The notes: generated by a model not told the origin, from the sequence alone. A stretch of DNA of 64,000 bases from Cedecea neteri (GCF_000758325.1 NZ_CP009459.1:124001-188000); one strand, 5' to 3'; positions 8,621 through 17,986 are shown, numbered from the stretch's first letter. Made by a program: numbers and translations.

Positions 8621-9787
8621 TCAGGAACCCGCAGCCGCTGGCGGGACAGAAATTCGTAACGTTCTGGCGGTCAGCGCAATCCCGGCCAACAGCAGAGCCA
8701 CCAGCCACAAAGAGAGCTGTAGTCCAAACCACCCGCTCAACGCCCCAATAATCACCGGCCCCAGCAGCATGCCGGTATAGGCCATGCGGGTGACAAGTGC
8801 AATCTCCTGACTGGCATCACCCTCCCCCAGCGAGGCGACGATAATAAACATCAGCGGCACGAGCGTGGAAACCCCCAGCCCCAGCAGCAAAAAACCCGTC
8901 AGTGCATTGCCCGATGACGAAGAGAGCAGCACGGTACTCATCCCGATAAATCCAAGCGAGGCCATCAGCGACAGCAGGATTTTCTCATGCACGGCACGAC
9001 GTAAAATATCACCGCTAAAACGCCCCGCCGTCATTCCCACGGAGAAAAAGGCGTAGCCTAGATAAGCCCGGCTCTGTTCCGGATGCAGAAACTCCTGCAT
9101 GTAGAGCGTACTCCAGTCGTAAATGGCCCCCTCACATAACAAAGCCAGGAAGGCCAACAGCCCTAATATCCAAAGCGACAGCTTGCCGTGGGTAATCTTT
9201 TCCTCTGCTTTATCTTCTTCCTTAGGGGGCACCGTTTCTGGCAGTGCTCTGGCAAGCAGTAAAGAGATTATCGTGGCCACAATCAGCATTACGGACAGAT
9301 AGTAAAGCGAAGAGAATGTGAGGTGATGCGACAGTAATCCTGCCAACGATCCGATTATCCCTCCAAGGCTAAACATACCGTGCAGCCTGGACATAAATTT
9401 ATGTCCACTGGCTCGTTCAACGGACGTGGCTTCCACATTGGTTGCCACGTCAAGTGCCGCCAGAGACAGGCCAAAAACCATCAGCAGCAGGCAAGAGACA
9501 GCGAAAGAAGGACTCAGAAAAACCAGCCATAAGCTTAAGGGATAGAGTACGCTGAACGTCACAATGGCCTTTTTGGTTCCCAGCGATGAGACCCACAACC
9601 CCAGCCGTTTCATCGCCAGAATCGCGCCTAACGACATCGAAAACAGCGCGATAGACAATACGCTGTTACTCACCTGATGGGCCTGTTTTAGCCAGGGGAT
9701 AAAGACGCCCCAGGTCGAGAAAATAACGCCGTTAATAAAATAGAGCGCAAACAGCGTTAACATTGATTTCTTATATGACTGCATCAT
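8621..9787 (-). CDS. MFS transporter
   Basis: The 388-residue protein has about 12 hydrophobic segments and the general look of a major facilitator of the sugar/YbjJ-like group (TLFALYFINGVIFSTWGVFIPWLKQ at the start; central hydrophilic loop PETVPPKEEDKAEEK). The open frame extends 19 codons upstream of the chosen start, but that extension runs through a terminator-like hairpin at 9811-9833, so the double ATG at 9782-9787 is the better start. It lies downstream of a cupin and an aldo/keto reductase on the same strand; it may import the compound they act on, but the hairpin between suggests partial uncoupling. The substrate is unknown. Confidence 0.82.
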   Translation of the reverse strand: MMQSYKKSMLTLFALYFINGVIFSTWGVFIPWLKQAHQVSNSVLSIALFSMSLGAILAMKRLGLWVSSLGTKKAIVTFSVLYPLSLWLVFLSPSFAVSCLLLMVFGLSLAALDVATNVEATSVERASGHKFMSRLHGMFSLGGIIGSLAGLLSHHLTFSSLYYLSVMLIVATIISLLLARALPETVPPKEEDKAEEKITHGKLSLWILGLLAFLALLCEGAIYDWSTLYMQEFLHPEQSRAYLGYAFFSVGMTAGRFSGDILRRAVHEKILLSLMASLGFIGMSTVLLSSSSGNALTGFLLLGLGVSTLVPLMFIIVASLGEGDASQEIALVTRMAYTGMLLGPVIIGALSGWFGLQLSLWLVALLLAGIALTARTLRISVPPAAAGS

Positions 9788-9810
9788 TTTTGATTTAAAT
9801 CCCAGAGCAG

Positions 9811-9833
9811 AAAAGAGAGGCCAATGGCCTCTC
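9811..9833 (-). terminator. Terminator-like hairpin after aldo/keto reductase
   Basis: GAGAGGCC at 9815-9822 pairs with GGCCTCTC at 9826-9833 around a three-base loop and is followed on the minus strand by TTTT. It sits between the aldo/keto reductase stop and the MFS start. Confidence 0.6.
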
Positions 9834-9859
9834 ATGAACAACAAAGTGCTACCTGCAAC

Positions 9860-10924
9860 CTACAATCCCTGAATTTCGCGCCATCCTTCCAGATACATTT
9901 TTTCCGCCGGTGACGGCAGATCTAATGCCAGCTGGGCACGATGCCAGAATGGATAAATGGCCGCCGGGCGCCCCGCCGCTTCGATTTTCAACATCTGTGC
10001 ATCCGTCAGCGTCAGGTGGATAGAGGCAATATTTTCCCTGAGCTGCGCTTCGTTACGCGCCCCTAAAACCAGAGTATCTACATTCGGGCGCTGCCTGACC
10101 CACGCCAATGCGACCTGTGGCACGGTTTTACCACATTCCGCCGCAACCTCTTTCAGCACGTCGATCACCTGGTAAAGCCGTTCGCGATCGCTGATGTGCG
10201 GCTCGGTCCAGGTCGATCCCTGGCGCGTTCCATCCTGCGGCGGCGTCTCCCGGTCAATAAGCCCGGTCAACAAGCCTTCACCCAGCGGGCTCCAGATCAT
10301 CGACCCAATGCCCATTTCTTTACCTCCGGGCAGCAGTTCATATTCGGCATCACGCCCTTCCGCAGTGTAATAAATCTGCTGGGCAACCGGCGCGGTATAG
10401 CCCAATTTTTCCGCCAGATATTTGGTTTTTGCCAGCTGCCAGCCGCTGTAGTTAGACACGCCCCAGTAGCGAATTTTACCGGCCAGGACCAGCGAATCCA
10501 TCACCTCCAGCGTCTCTTCCACCGGCGTCACGCCGTCCCAGCCATGAATCCAAAAGAAATCCAGCCAGTCCGTTTTCAGGCGGCGGAGGGAATCATTAAC
10601 CTGAGGAATGAGATGCTGACGAGAGGCACCACTGCCGTTCGGCCCTTCATGCATACGAAACCGTGCTTTGCTGAACAGTAACCAGTCATCACGCTGCCCC
10701 AGTAAAGCCTCGCCCAGGATGCTTTCCGCCTGGCCAAAAGAGTAAAGATTGGCGGTATCAATCGCATTAATCCCCGCGTCGCGTGACAGCGCGATCATCG
10801 AGGCAGCCTGCTTCACATCAACGCTCCCGGCCCGATCAAAACCAAAATCACCGCCAAAAGTTAAAGTGCCGAGCACGTACTGCGAGACCTGCAGGCCTGA
10901 CTGACCCAGATTGACATACTGCAT
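9860..10924 (-). CDS. Aldo/keto reductase
   Basis: The 354-residue protein has the aldo/keto reductase tetrad Asp56 and Tyr61 (IDTANLYS), Lys86 (FSKARF) and His127 (WIHGWD). It belongs to the long-chain branch that is distinct from the YghZ-like copy at 6421-7455. The start MQYVNLGQSGLQVS is typical of the family. Its gene begins 43 bases after the stop of the Tat-exported cupin gene on the same strand and the two are probably cotranscribed. NADPH-dependent reduction of a sugar or aldehyde is the family role; the substrate is not apparent. Confidence 0.9.
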   Translation of the reverse strand: MQYVNLGQSGLQVSQYVLGTLTFGGDFGFDRAGSVDVKQAASMIALSRDAGINAIDTANLYSFGQAESILGEALLGQRDDWLLFSKARFRMHEGPNGSGASRQHLIPQVNDSLRRLKTDWLDFFWIHGWDGVTPVEETLEVMDSLVLAGKIRYWGVSNYSGWQLAKTKYLAEKLGYTAPVAQQIYYTAEGRDAEYELLPGGKEMGIGSMIWSPLGEGLLTGLIDRETPPQDGTRQGSTWTEPHISDRERLYQVIDVLKEVAAECGKTVPQVALAWVRQRPNVDTLVLGARNEAQLRENIASIHLTLTDAQMLKIEAAGRPAAIYPFWHRAQLALDLPSPAEKMYLEGWREIQGL

Positions 10925-10967
10925 AGAGACTCCCGTAAAATATTTAATTCACTGAAAAATAGAAATA

Positions 10968-11558
10968 TTACGCCTTCCAGTAAGCCGTAATATCTGGCAC
11001 CAGCCCATTCACCGGATCGTTTTTTGGAAACGGCAGGGAGGCCATACGCGTCTTCATTTCGGCGGTAGGCGCTTCCCGGCAAATATCAAAACTCTGTCCT
11101 GCCGGGTAAGCCCCAACAACCAGAAAATCGTCGCTAGCCGCCAGGCGGCAATGCCCGGTACCGGCAGGCAAAAGCACCACATCACCGGCATTGACCGTGA
11201 CTTCATGCCCCTCAGGCCCCCCCAGCATCAGGCGCGCCGTGCCGCTGGCAAACCCGAGAACTTCATGCGCCGTGGAGTGGTAATGGTGGTAGTCATAAAC
11301 GCCGTTACGCCATTGTGGAAACCACTGATTCGCCGCGAAGATGGCCTCCATTTGCGAGGCTATATCGCCCTGCATCACCACATTTCTGTAATGCAGAACC
11401 GGCAGCTTTGCATTATTAGGCACCCAGCCGTTGGCCGTAATTATTGTGACTTCAGGTGTTATTCCCGAACTGGCCCAACCGCGGGTTGAGGTGAGCGCTA
11501 TTCCAGCCCCGGCCGCCAGGACCGATTTAATAAAATCTCTTCTGTCAAATGTGGCCAT
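10968..11558 (-). CDS. Cupin-domain protein with Tat signal
   Basis: The 196-residue protein starts at the ATG at 11556-11558, where the twin-arginine signal (DRRDFIKSVLAAGAGIALT, residues about 5-23) begins almost at once. A longer frame upstream adds 23 residues without a signal and is not favoured. The mature part is a YjlB-like cupin: GWVPNNAKLPVLHYR, a YHHYHSTAHEVLGFASGTARLMLGG metal-site region and VNAGDVVLLPAGTGH. Export in folded form by the Tat route is expected for a metal- or cofactor-loaded cupin. It precedes the aldo/keto reductase gene by 43 bases. The catalytic role, if any, is unknown. Confidence 0.85.
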   Translation of the reverse strand: MATFDRRDFIKSVLAAGAGIALTSTRGWASSGITPEVTIITANGWVPNNAKLPVLHYRNVVMQGDIASQMEAIFAANQWFPQWRNGVYDYHHYHSTAHEVLGFASGTARLMLGGPEGHEVTVNAGDVVLLPAGTGHCRLAASDDFLVVGAYPAGQSFDICREAPTAEMKTRMASLPFPKNDPVNGLVPDITAYWKA

Positions 11559-11740
11559 AACAATATATTTCCGCGTCGTGATGAGAAAAAAAGAAATGCA
11601 CCAGCGCTGTCGGTGCCTGTGTAGCATAGCCAGAAGGATTTATTTTTTAAGTAGATTATTTAGATAGAACTTATCTATGAGAGAGATACTGATTGAATAA
11701 TAAAAAGAAAAATAAAACAGAAGGGAAAAAAGTCTTTTTA

Positions 11741-11769
11741 TGAAAAAGCGGCCGAATTATTACGGCCGC
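11741..11769 (-). terminator. Terminator of the autotransporter gene
   Basis: GCGGCCG at 11748-11754 pairs with CGGCCGC at 11763-11769 and is followed on the minus strand by TTTTT. It lies 13 bases beyond the autotransporter stop. Confidence 0.85.
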
Positions 11770-11781
11770 CTTATTGGTTTA

Positions 11782-14700
11782 TCAGAACCCGTATTTCACG
11801 CCAATCATCGCGGAAGTGTCGTGATAGCCTTTATCGCCAATTTGCTGCGCGACGCCGCCCCACATGTTGAGGTCATGCGAAATCTGCCCCTGCACGCCAA
11901 GTTTAAGCTGGCCGATGTTGCGGGCCCCCTCTTCATTGAGCAGCTTATCCCCCATTCTCACGCCAAAGTTTTTGGTGTTATGCAGCCAGTCAGCTTCTAC
12001 ATAAGGCTTGAATTCACGCCCTTTGCCGTCGTCCTCTGTGCGGTGGCCGCGCAGGTATAACCGCACGCCAAGGCGAGACTGCAGGTTACCCTGGCCGCTG
12101 TCCTGCACGCGAGTGCCGTTAGCTTCCGTGTGTTCAGCGCTGTGAACGCCCATCCAGGTCAGCTGCGCCTGAGGTTCAAGGTAGACGGCCTGACGCTCGC
12201 TTTCGCTAAGCAGCATGTTGTAGCCGCTTTCCAGAGATGCGGTAAAGCCGCGACTCTTGTAATCCTCGTTCGGCAAATCGTCACCGCTGACGCGGTTGTT
12301 AAACCAGTTGTACATCACCCAGCCGTCAACATAGATGCCTTCGCGGGAGACAGCATTTTGATACCACGTCCCGTAGGCCCCGACGCTATAGCCGTCCAGC
12401 TCTGATTCAGAGCGATAGCCGGTCAAGTTTGAACGTGAGTTGCCCTGCACGTTGCCGTACCCGGCCATCAGGCCAGCGCCCCAGCGGTCGGTCTGATTGC
12501 TGGTGCCGTGCAGGAATTCATTCCCCATCTGCGCAACATAGCGATTGGCGCTGGAGCTTATCTGACCTTCTCCGGTGTGGAAGCGGTTCTGCCCCCCTTC
12601 CTGACGTAGCCAGAAAGTGCTGCGGGCGATGCCGCGTTCGTCCAGCGGGGCACGGTACTCGGTAGCACCTTCGCGATCGTCTAGCGTCAGGTTGAACAGC
12701 GTATTCGCCGCCGTCAGGTTCACCAGATAGCTGCCCGCCTCAGGCCGGTAAACAGGTACCGGATCGGGCTGGGTTGGTGGTGTAGTGGGCACCACAGGGT
12801 CAACTGGCGGTATCACAGGATCAACAGGCGGTTCCGGAGGTAGATTACTCATAGAGGTCAAATACCAGTTCTGCCCTTTCTGCACCAGGCTGTAGTCCCA
12901 TGCTCCGGCAACGATACGCCCGGACTGGGTAAATGCCCCCGCCGCAGAGGTACCGCCCACGGTCACCACTTCTATACCCTGCTGAGTTTCAGCTCCCTGG
13001 CCGCCAACGTTGTTGACCGCCAGCACGGTTGAACCAGACGTCGTCCCCTGAATCACCAGTTTGTCAGTGACAGAGGCATCATCCCCCAACACGGTATTCA
13101 CGTTCAGTTGGCTACCGGTGCCGCCTGCATAGTCGCCGCCAACACTCAGTGTGTTACCGACGATATCGGCACGGCGAGACAGATTCACGATCCCGCTGTT
13201 ATTCAGGTCGCCATTTACGGTGAAACTGGCGGCGTCGTCGTTACCCTGCAGCGGGCTGCCGACGGTTAAGGTACTGCCGGTTTCCAGCGTGGCCGCACCG
13301 ATACTGCCTGTACCGGAAAGCAGGGTCGCGCTCTTAGCCGTGACATCACTGACCAGAGATCCCGTCACGTCCAGGCTGCCTTCCGCCAGCGTGGTCGCGC
13401 CGGTGTAGGTGCTGCCTCCGGTCATGGTCAGCGCCCCGCTGCCGATCTTGGTCAGATCGCCGCTGCCGGTCACACCCTGGCTGATGGTCGTATTGAACCC
13501 CTGGGTATCCAGCGTCCCACCCGCGCTTTCCAGCGTGATGGGGCGATCTAAATCAAAGCTGTTGCTTAATTGCAGAGTACCGCCGTCAAAAGTCAGCAGG
13601 CTGGTATCTGATCCCAGCGCACCGTTCTCAGCCACCTGCAGGATGCCGTCATACAAAGTCCAGGGCGTTGCCGCATCCGTGGTGTTGTTCAGCACCCAGG
13701 TACTTGCCCCCGTTTTATGGAAGTGTTCGAATCCTTCATACTGAGCACTCGCGCCAATACTGGCGGCATCGAACTGGCTATTGGCGTCACCGCCCAGAAT
13801 AAGCGTGTCGTCACCGCCTGTAGCCTGCACGATACCCAGCACGTTGTAGCCATCGCGTAGCTCCAGCGAGTTTGTCCCGCCGGTAAACAAAATGGCCTGC
13901 GAGCGGTTTTGCCCGGCAAAATCCATCCCACCGCTGATTGTCCCGCTGTTGACGATGGTCATATCGCTGCCGCTGATCCCTACCCCGCCAACGCCGATAT
14001 CTCCGACACCGATTGTTCCGCCTGCCGTACCGGATTCCCCGCCGTTACCGCCGGAAATAGTACCTGTATTCTCAACGCTGCCGCCGCCAGAGGTAATGCG
14101 GATCCCCGCGCCACCTGCGCCACCGGCATCGCCACCGCCGCCGCCGCCCCGGTTACCCGTGCCGCCAAGAATATCGCCGTTATTCACCACCTGGCCGCCC
14201 GCGCCAATTAGCACGCCGCTCCCGCCTTCACCGCCGCTGCCGCCGTGGCTTGTATCACCACCGCTGCCGCCACCGGTACCCCCGAGCCCGCCGGTAATGC
14301 TGGCGCCAGCGTCGTTGGTCAGTGTGCCGTTCCCTTCAATGGACAAACCGTTCCCGCCTTTTGCGCCAGTACCGCCATCGGATGTCGGGCTGTTGCCGTT
14401 TGCCCCCGCACCACCATTGCCGCCTACAAACGAGCCATGGTTAGTCACGTTCCCGGCCCCGACAATGGAGACCGCATCGCCGCCGGCACCGCCTACGCCA
14501 CCGCCGCCCGCAGAATCATCGCCGCCTTTCCCACCGGTGACGACGCCACTGGCTTCGTTGACAACATCCCCGCCGCCGTTGATTTCAATCCCAATGCCCC
14601 CTGCACCGGAGTCACCACCCTGCGAGGTGCTTAAGTTACCGCTACCGCCGCCGCGATTACCGAGCCCGCCGGTGACTTCGCCGAAGTTACTGACGCTGCC

Positions 14701-15882
14701 GCCGCCTTTAAGCTCGATCCCGGTACCGCCTTTCCCGCCGTCGCCACCGTCGCCACCGCTGAGGTTATCCCCGGTACTGTTGGAGTTACCGCCGCCGCCC
14801 GTCCCGGCGTTGCCGCCGATAATATGGCCGCCGCTGTTATTAATGACCTTGCCACTGCCCTCTACGGTGATCCCGCTGCCGCCGTTGCCGCCTGCGGAAC
14901 CATACCCTACAACACCAGAGCCCTGCCCAGACTCAACCGCCCCGCCGTTACCGCCGTCACCGCCGTCGCCGCCCACAATACGGCCGCTGTTGGTTATCGT
15001 ACTGGTGCCACTCAGCCAGGCACCGCTCCCGCCTTCGGCCGCCTCACCGCCGCTGCCACCCACGCCGGTCACATCGGCGTTGTTTTTGGTGTCAGCGTTA
15101 GCCGCCAGGCCGCCTGTGGCACCGTGCCCACCGGTAATTTCCCCGGTGTTAGTGACGTTCCCACCCTGGGTCAACATCACACCGTCACCGCCTGCGCCGC
15201 CTGCTCCACCGCTGCCGCCGTGGAGCGTTTCTCCCGCCGTCGTTTGATCGTTTGCCGTCGCACTCCCGGTGTTGCCGCCGGTACCACCGTCGCCGCCGGT
15301 AATGGAACCACTGTTGGTATAGCTGCCCGTGCCGGTGATCAGCGCGCCAGCCCCACCGTCGCCGCCGTCGCCGCCGTTGCCCCCGTTGCCCGCATCAGCC
15401 ACGTCCGTGGTATTGCTGCCGCCGTTGCCTCCCCGGCCACCGTTTCCGCCTTTGATATCGCCGCTGTTGCTACCGCTGCTGCTGTTCAGCACCGACCCGG
15501 CTGAGCCGCCTCCACCGCCGCCGCCGGCAGAACCGCTGCCGTTGGTGGCAGCCCCGTCTGGCTGCTGGCCTGTGCCTCCGGTAGCGGTGCCAGGAGGGAG
15601 TGAATTATCCACGCCATCCACGCTTCCTGCGCCGCCATTTTCCCCCTGACTGCTCCCTTGACCACGCTCACCCGAGCCGCCGTCACCTCCGTTGCCGCCG
15701 ATGCCGGTGGTGGTGTCCATAGTACCGCCGCCGCCGCCCTGCGCACTGTCAGACACGGTAGAAGGCGCGCCTGTCTGGCCGTCAGCAGCGAGCACATATT
15801 GCGGAGCGGAGCTTAATAACGCAGCACCGATAGCGGTGGCAATCAAACGTCGCTTACCAGGGTTCTGTAATATATGGGGCAT
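11782..15882 (-). CDS. Type Va autotransporter with glycine-rich repeat passenger
   Basis: The 1366-residue protein has a signal peptide (residues 1 to about 33, ending YVLAADG), then about 600 residues made of Gly/Asn/Ser-rich repeats in which VxNxGxIxGGxGGxGG-type units recur roughly every 30-40 residues, then a beta-helix part with one autotransporter strand repeat (LTKIGSGALTMTGGSTYTGATTL near 815), a proline-rich linker (PPVDPVIPPVDPV near 1030) and a C-terminal beta-barrel of about 280 residues that ends in Phe, as barrel proteins do. AGAGGAC is the ribosome site. The barrel and linker are of the AIDA/pertactin type. A surface adhesin or aggregation role is the usual inference. The glycine-rich passenger resembles low-complexity surface proteins more than known adhesins. 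Repeats make it prone to length variation. Confidence 0.92.
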   Translation of the reverse strand: MPHILQNPGKRRLIATAIGAALLSSAPQYVLAADGQTGAPSTVSDSAQGGGGGTMDTTTGIGGNGGDGGSGERGQGSSQGENGGAGSVDGVDNSLPPGTATGGTGQQPDGAATNGSGSAGGGGGGGSAGSVLNSSSGSNSGDIKGGNGGRGGNGGSNTTDVADAGNGGNGGDGGDGGAGALITGTGSYTNSGSITGGDGGTGGNTGSATANDQTTAGETLHGGSGGAGGAGGDGVMLTQGGNVTNTGEITGGHGATGGLAANADTKNNADVTGVGGSGGEAAEGGSGAWLSGTSTITNSGRIVGGDGGDGGNGGAVESGQGSGVVGYGSAGGNGGSGITVEGSGKVINNSGGHIIGGNAGTGGGGNSNSTGDNLSGGDGGDGGKGGTGIELKGGGSVSNFGEVTGGLGNRGGGSGNLSTSQGGDSGAGGIGIEINGGGDVVNEASGVVTGGKGGDDSAGGGGVGGAGGDAVSIVGAGNVTNHGSFVGGNGGAGANGNSPTSDGGTGAKGGNGLSIEGNGTLTNDAGASITGGLGGTGGGSGGDTSHGGSGGEGGSGVLIGAGGQVVNNGDILGGTGNRGGGGGGDAGGAGGAGIRITSGGGSVENTGTISGGNGGESGTAGGTIGVGDIGVGGVGISGSDMTIVNSGTISGGMDFAGQNRSQAILFTGGTNSLELRDGYNVLGIVQATGGDDTLILGGDANSQFDAASIGASAQYEGFEHFHKTGASTWVLNNTTDAATPWTLYDGILQVAENGALGSDTSLLTFDGGTLQLSNSFDLDRPITLESAGGTLDTQGFNTTISQGVTGSGDLTKIGSGALTMTGGSTYTGATTLAEGSLDVTGSLVSDVTAKSATLLSGTGSIGAATLETGSTLTVGSPLQGNDDAASFTVNGDLNNSGIVNLSRRADIVGNTLSVGGDYAGGTGSQLNVNTVLGDDASVTDKLVIQGTTSGSTVLAVNNVGGQGAETQQGIEVVTVGGTSAAGAFTQSGRIVAGAWDYSLVQKGQNWYLTSMSNLPPEPPVDPVIPPVDPVVPTTPPTQPDPVPVYRPEAGSYLVNLTAANTLFNLTLDDREGATEYRAPLDERGIARSTFWLRQEGGQNRFHTGEGQISSSANRYVAQMGNEFLHGTSNQTDRWGAGLMAGYGNVQGNSRSNLTGYRSESELDGYSVGAYGTWYQNAVSREGIYVDGWVMYNWFNNRVSGDDLPNEDYKSRGFTASLESGYNMLLSESERQAVYLEPQAQLTWMGVHSAEHTEANGTRVQDSGQGNLQSRLGVRLYLRGHRTEDDGKGREFKPYVEADWLHNTKNFGVRMGDKLLNEEGARNIGQLKLGVQGQISHDLNMWGGVAQQIGDKGYHDTSAMIGVKYGF

Positions 15883-16472
15883 TTCCGTCCTCTTTAACTC
15901 TGCGGAGTCGTGTTGATTCGAAATATCAGAAACAGGCGTGCAACAATTTATTTAAAATTGCCTTTGGGTTTTAAAAGACGAGCGAAATAACTTTCAAATG
16001 AAAGCTGAGTTCATTTAAAAATCATCATCGTGTTAAAATTATGTAATTACAAAAACACCCAGATGGCGACAAAATTAACCTTTCACGGCTATCTCTTTCA
16101 GAGAGAAAATTCATTTCGGTGACTAATTTTAACACTATGAAAATAGCCTTAAGTAAAACTAAATTGTATTACAATTTGACTTGGCGCATGGAATGAATAA
16201 TAAGAGGAATTTAAAAGAGTGTGACAACCTATAATTCAACACAAAAATAACGATGCAACAAATTGATTTTTATGATTTTAAAATTGAAGGGAACAGATAG
16301 GAATGGAATATCCAAAAACAGCAATTTACAGATTAATCCTATTAAAAGATTAGCCTCTATTTTATTTTTGAAAGTAAAAAATTAATTTAGTCATCAAAAA
16401 ACACCCATGAAAAACCTGTTTTCAGTGCAACAAATAAACCATCAACAAGCTTAAACTGCCCAATAATGCCGA
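15883..16472. other. AT-rich intergenic region upstream of the autotransporter
   Basis: This 590-base stretch has no convincing reading frame. It is strongly AT-rich, in sharp contrast to the GC-rich autotransporter gene beside it, and contains many A and T tracts. It must hold the autotransporter promoter at its left end. Such composition is typical of H-NS-bound control regions, which is an inference. Confidence 0.6.
15969..15997 (-). promoter_or_regulatory. Candidate sigma-70 promoter for the autotransporter
   Basis: On the minus strand TTGAAA (15992-15997) and TTAAAA (15969-15974) are separated by 17 bases and lie about 90 bases before the start codon. The -10 match is weak, and the region is so AT-rich that chance matches are expected. 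Confidence 0.3.
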
Positions 16473-17084
16473 TCAGATATTACGTAAATGCGTCGCAACA
16501 CCCCATTTAACCAAATTTATACATTCCGCCGAAATATTCATGATGCTATAACTGCAGTTTTGATGTCCATATTGTCTGAGATCGTCGGTAATTAAAGCTC
16601 CTTTCAATTGCCAGATGGCTATTTCTAATGCATGGCCATGGCTGACAATAATAACGGTATCATTCTGGTGGCGTTCGTTGAGTGTTTTCAGGCAGGAAAA
16701 CAGGCGGTTATTAACATTATTCAGACTCTCTCCCTGAGCGCTAACCCGCTGCGGATCCCCCGATAGCAGGGCAGCAAATAATTCAGGATGCTGTTTTCGC
16801 GCCTCCAACACATTTTTCCCCTGAAGCAGCCCAAAATCGCGTTCTTGTAGACGTTCATCCACGGTTATCTGACTGTGCAATTCACTGGCCAGCACATTAG
16901 CCGTGCCCTGCGCACGCAGCGCCGGTGACGAGTAAATATGGGCGACGGATAAATCGGCCAACTCGGCAGCCAGCGCAAAGCTTTGCCGGAGCCCCCTCGC
17001 CGTGAGCTGGCTTTCCAGCCTTCCCTGAATAATCCCTTGTTGATTCCCCTCACTTTCGCCATGCCGTACCAGAATTGCCCGCAT
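16473..17084 (-). CDS. Histidine phosphatase family protein
   Basis: The 203-residue protein opens with the phosphoglycerate-mutase/acid-phosphatase signature VRHGES (Arg7-His8-Gly9), the phospho-accepting His. The acid/base Glu is in LQERDFG (about 81) and the second catalytic His is His149 in IVSHGH. It therefore has a complete active site for a cytosolic phosphatase of the cobC/GpmB/YhfR type. The substrate cannot be read from sequence. It is divergent from ygaV with only 66 bases between, so it may share the ygaV operator, an arrangement that I do not recall from E. coli. Confidence 0.87.
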   Translation of the reverse strand: MRAILVRHGESEGNQQGIIQGRLESQLTARGLRQSFALAAELADLSVAHIYSSPALRAQGTANVLASELHSQITVDERLQERDFGLLQGKNVLEARKQHPELFAALLSGDPQRVSAQGESLNNVNNRLFSCLKTLNERHQNDTVIIVSHGHALEIAIWQLKGALITDDLRQYGHQNCSYSIMNISAECINLVKWGVATHLRNI

Positions 17085-17107
17085 GCTCTTTCCTTTGTTG
17101 AAAATTT

Positions 17108-17127
17108 AATTTAGCATTTACTAAATT
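17108..17127. promoter_or_regulatory. Palindromic operator between histidine phosphatase and ygaV
   Basis: AATTTAG (17108-17114) and CTAAATT (17121-17127) form a perfect 7-bp inverted repeat with a 6-base spacer, 24 bases before the ygaV start. ArsR-family repressors bind such AT-rich dyads over their own promoters, so this is the likely YgaV autoregulatory site. Confidence 0.6.
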
Positions 17128-17150
17128 TAGAACTATCTAAAGTAAAAATC

Positions 17151-17453
17151 ATGACGCCTGAACTTTCCCAGCTCCAGTCCAGTGCGGACGAAGCCGCCAA
17201 ACTGCTAAAAGCCATGAGTAATCCCCGGCGTTTGCTGATCCTCTGCCTGCTGCTCGACTCCCCTGGTACCGGGGCCGGAGAACTTGCTGCCGCCGCAGGA
17301 TTAAGCCCATCAGCGACCTCCCAACACCTGGCGAAAATGAAAGATGAAGGGCTCATAGAGCACCAGCGTGATGCTCAGCGCGTGCTCTATTTCATCAAAA
17401 ATAGCGCGGTACGCGAAGTGATCGCCACGCTGAAAACCATTTACTGCCCCTGA
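17151..17453 (+). CDS. ygaV: ArsR-family repressor YgaV
   Basis: The 100-residue winged-helix protein matches E. coli YgaV along its whole length ([17 protein letters not shown], then [31 protein letters not shown], ending in IYCP). YgaV is described as a repressor of its own operon that responds to tributyltin and to reactive sulfur. Cys residues are present in the LCLLL segment and four residues before the end region (YCP). The rhodanese gene ygaP starts 8 bases after its stop, which fits a two-gene sulfur-response operon controlled by the dyad in front. Confidence 0.93.
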   Translation: MTPELSQLQSSADEAAKLLKAMSNPRRLLILCLLLDSPGTGAGELAAAAGLSPSATSQHLAKMKDEGLIEHQRDAQRVLYFIKNSAVREVIATLKTIYCP

Positions 17454-17461
17454 GGAATACC

Positions 17462-17986
17462 ATGACAATTTCAGCCATCTTGCCAGAAGAAGCGAAAAAG
17501 CTCATTGCCGGCGGTGCCGCGCTGATCGACATCCGCGAGCCGGATGAACATGCCCGCGAAAACATTGCCGAAGCGCATCTGATGCCGCTTTCCGCCATTG
17601 AAAACGGCGCCAGGCTGGGGCCACTCGATCCCCACGATGTGGTGATTTTCCACTGCCAGTCTGGAATGCGTTCTTCTCAGCATGCCCAAAAGCTGGCGGC
17701 GCTTGCCGAACCGGCCCAGGTCATGCTGCTGGCCGGTGGCCTCGAAGCGTGGAAAAAAGGCGGACAGGAGGTTCTGGCAGATAAAAGCCAGCCTCTGCCA
17801 ATCATGCGGCAGGTACAAATTGTCGCGGGGACGTTAATCCTGCTTGGGGTCGTGCTCGGGTACAGCGTGAATAGCGGATTTTTCCTGCTTTCCGGCTTTG
17901 TTGGCGCGGGTTTATTGTTCGCAGGTATCAGCGGCTTTTGCGGTATGGCACGTCTGCTGGCCTGGCTGCCGTGGAACCGGCGCTAA
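17462..17986 (+). CDS. ygaP: Membrane-bound rhodanese YgaP
   Basis: The 174-residue protein has the same length as E. coli YgaP. An N-terminal rhodanese domain ([14 protein letters not shown]; active-site Cys65 in [10 protein letters not shown]) is followed by two C-terminal transmembrane helices (about 117-137 and 142-160). Rhodaneses move sulfane sulfur from thiosulfate or persulfides to thiol acceptors; YgaP does so at the inner face of the membrane. It is translated as the second gene of the ygaVP operon. Confidence 0.94.
   Translation: MTISAILPEEAKKLIAGGAALIDIREPDEHARENIAEAHLMPLSAIENGARLGPLDPHDVVIFHCQSGMRSSQHAQKLAALAEPAQVMLLAGGLEAWKKGGQEVLADKSQPLPIMRQVQIVAGTLILLGVVLGYSVNSGFFLLSGFVGAGLLFAGISGFCGMARLLAWLPWNRR

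Noticed and set aside
13892-15247. A 451-codon proline-rich open frame on the plus strand
   Set aside because: It is the complement of the GGT/GGC-rich autotransporter repeats: strand-opposite frames of Gly-rich DNA read as Pro. It lacks a ribosome site and a known domain.
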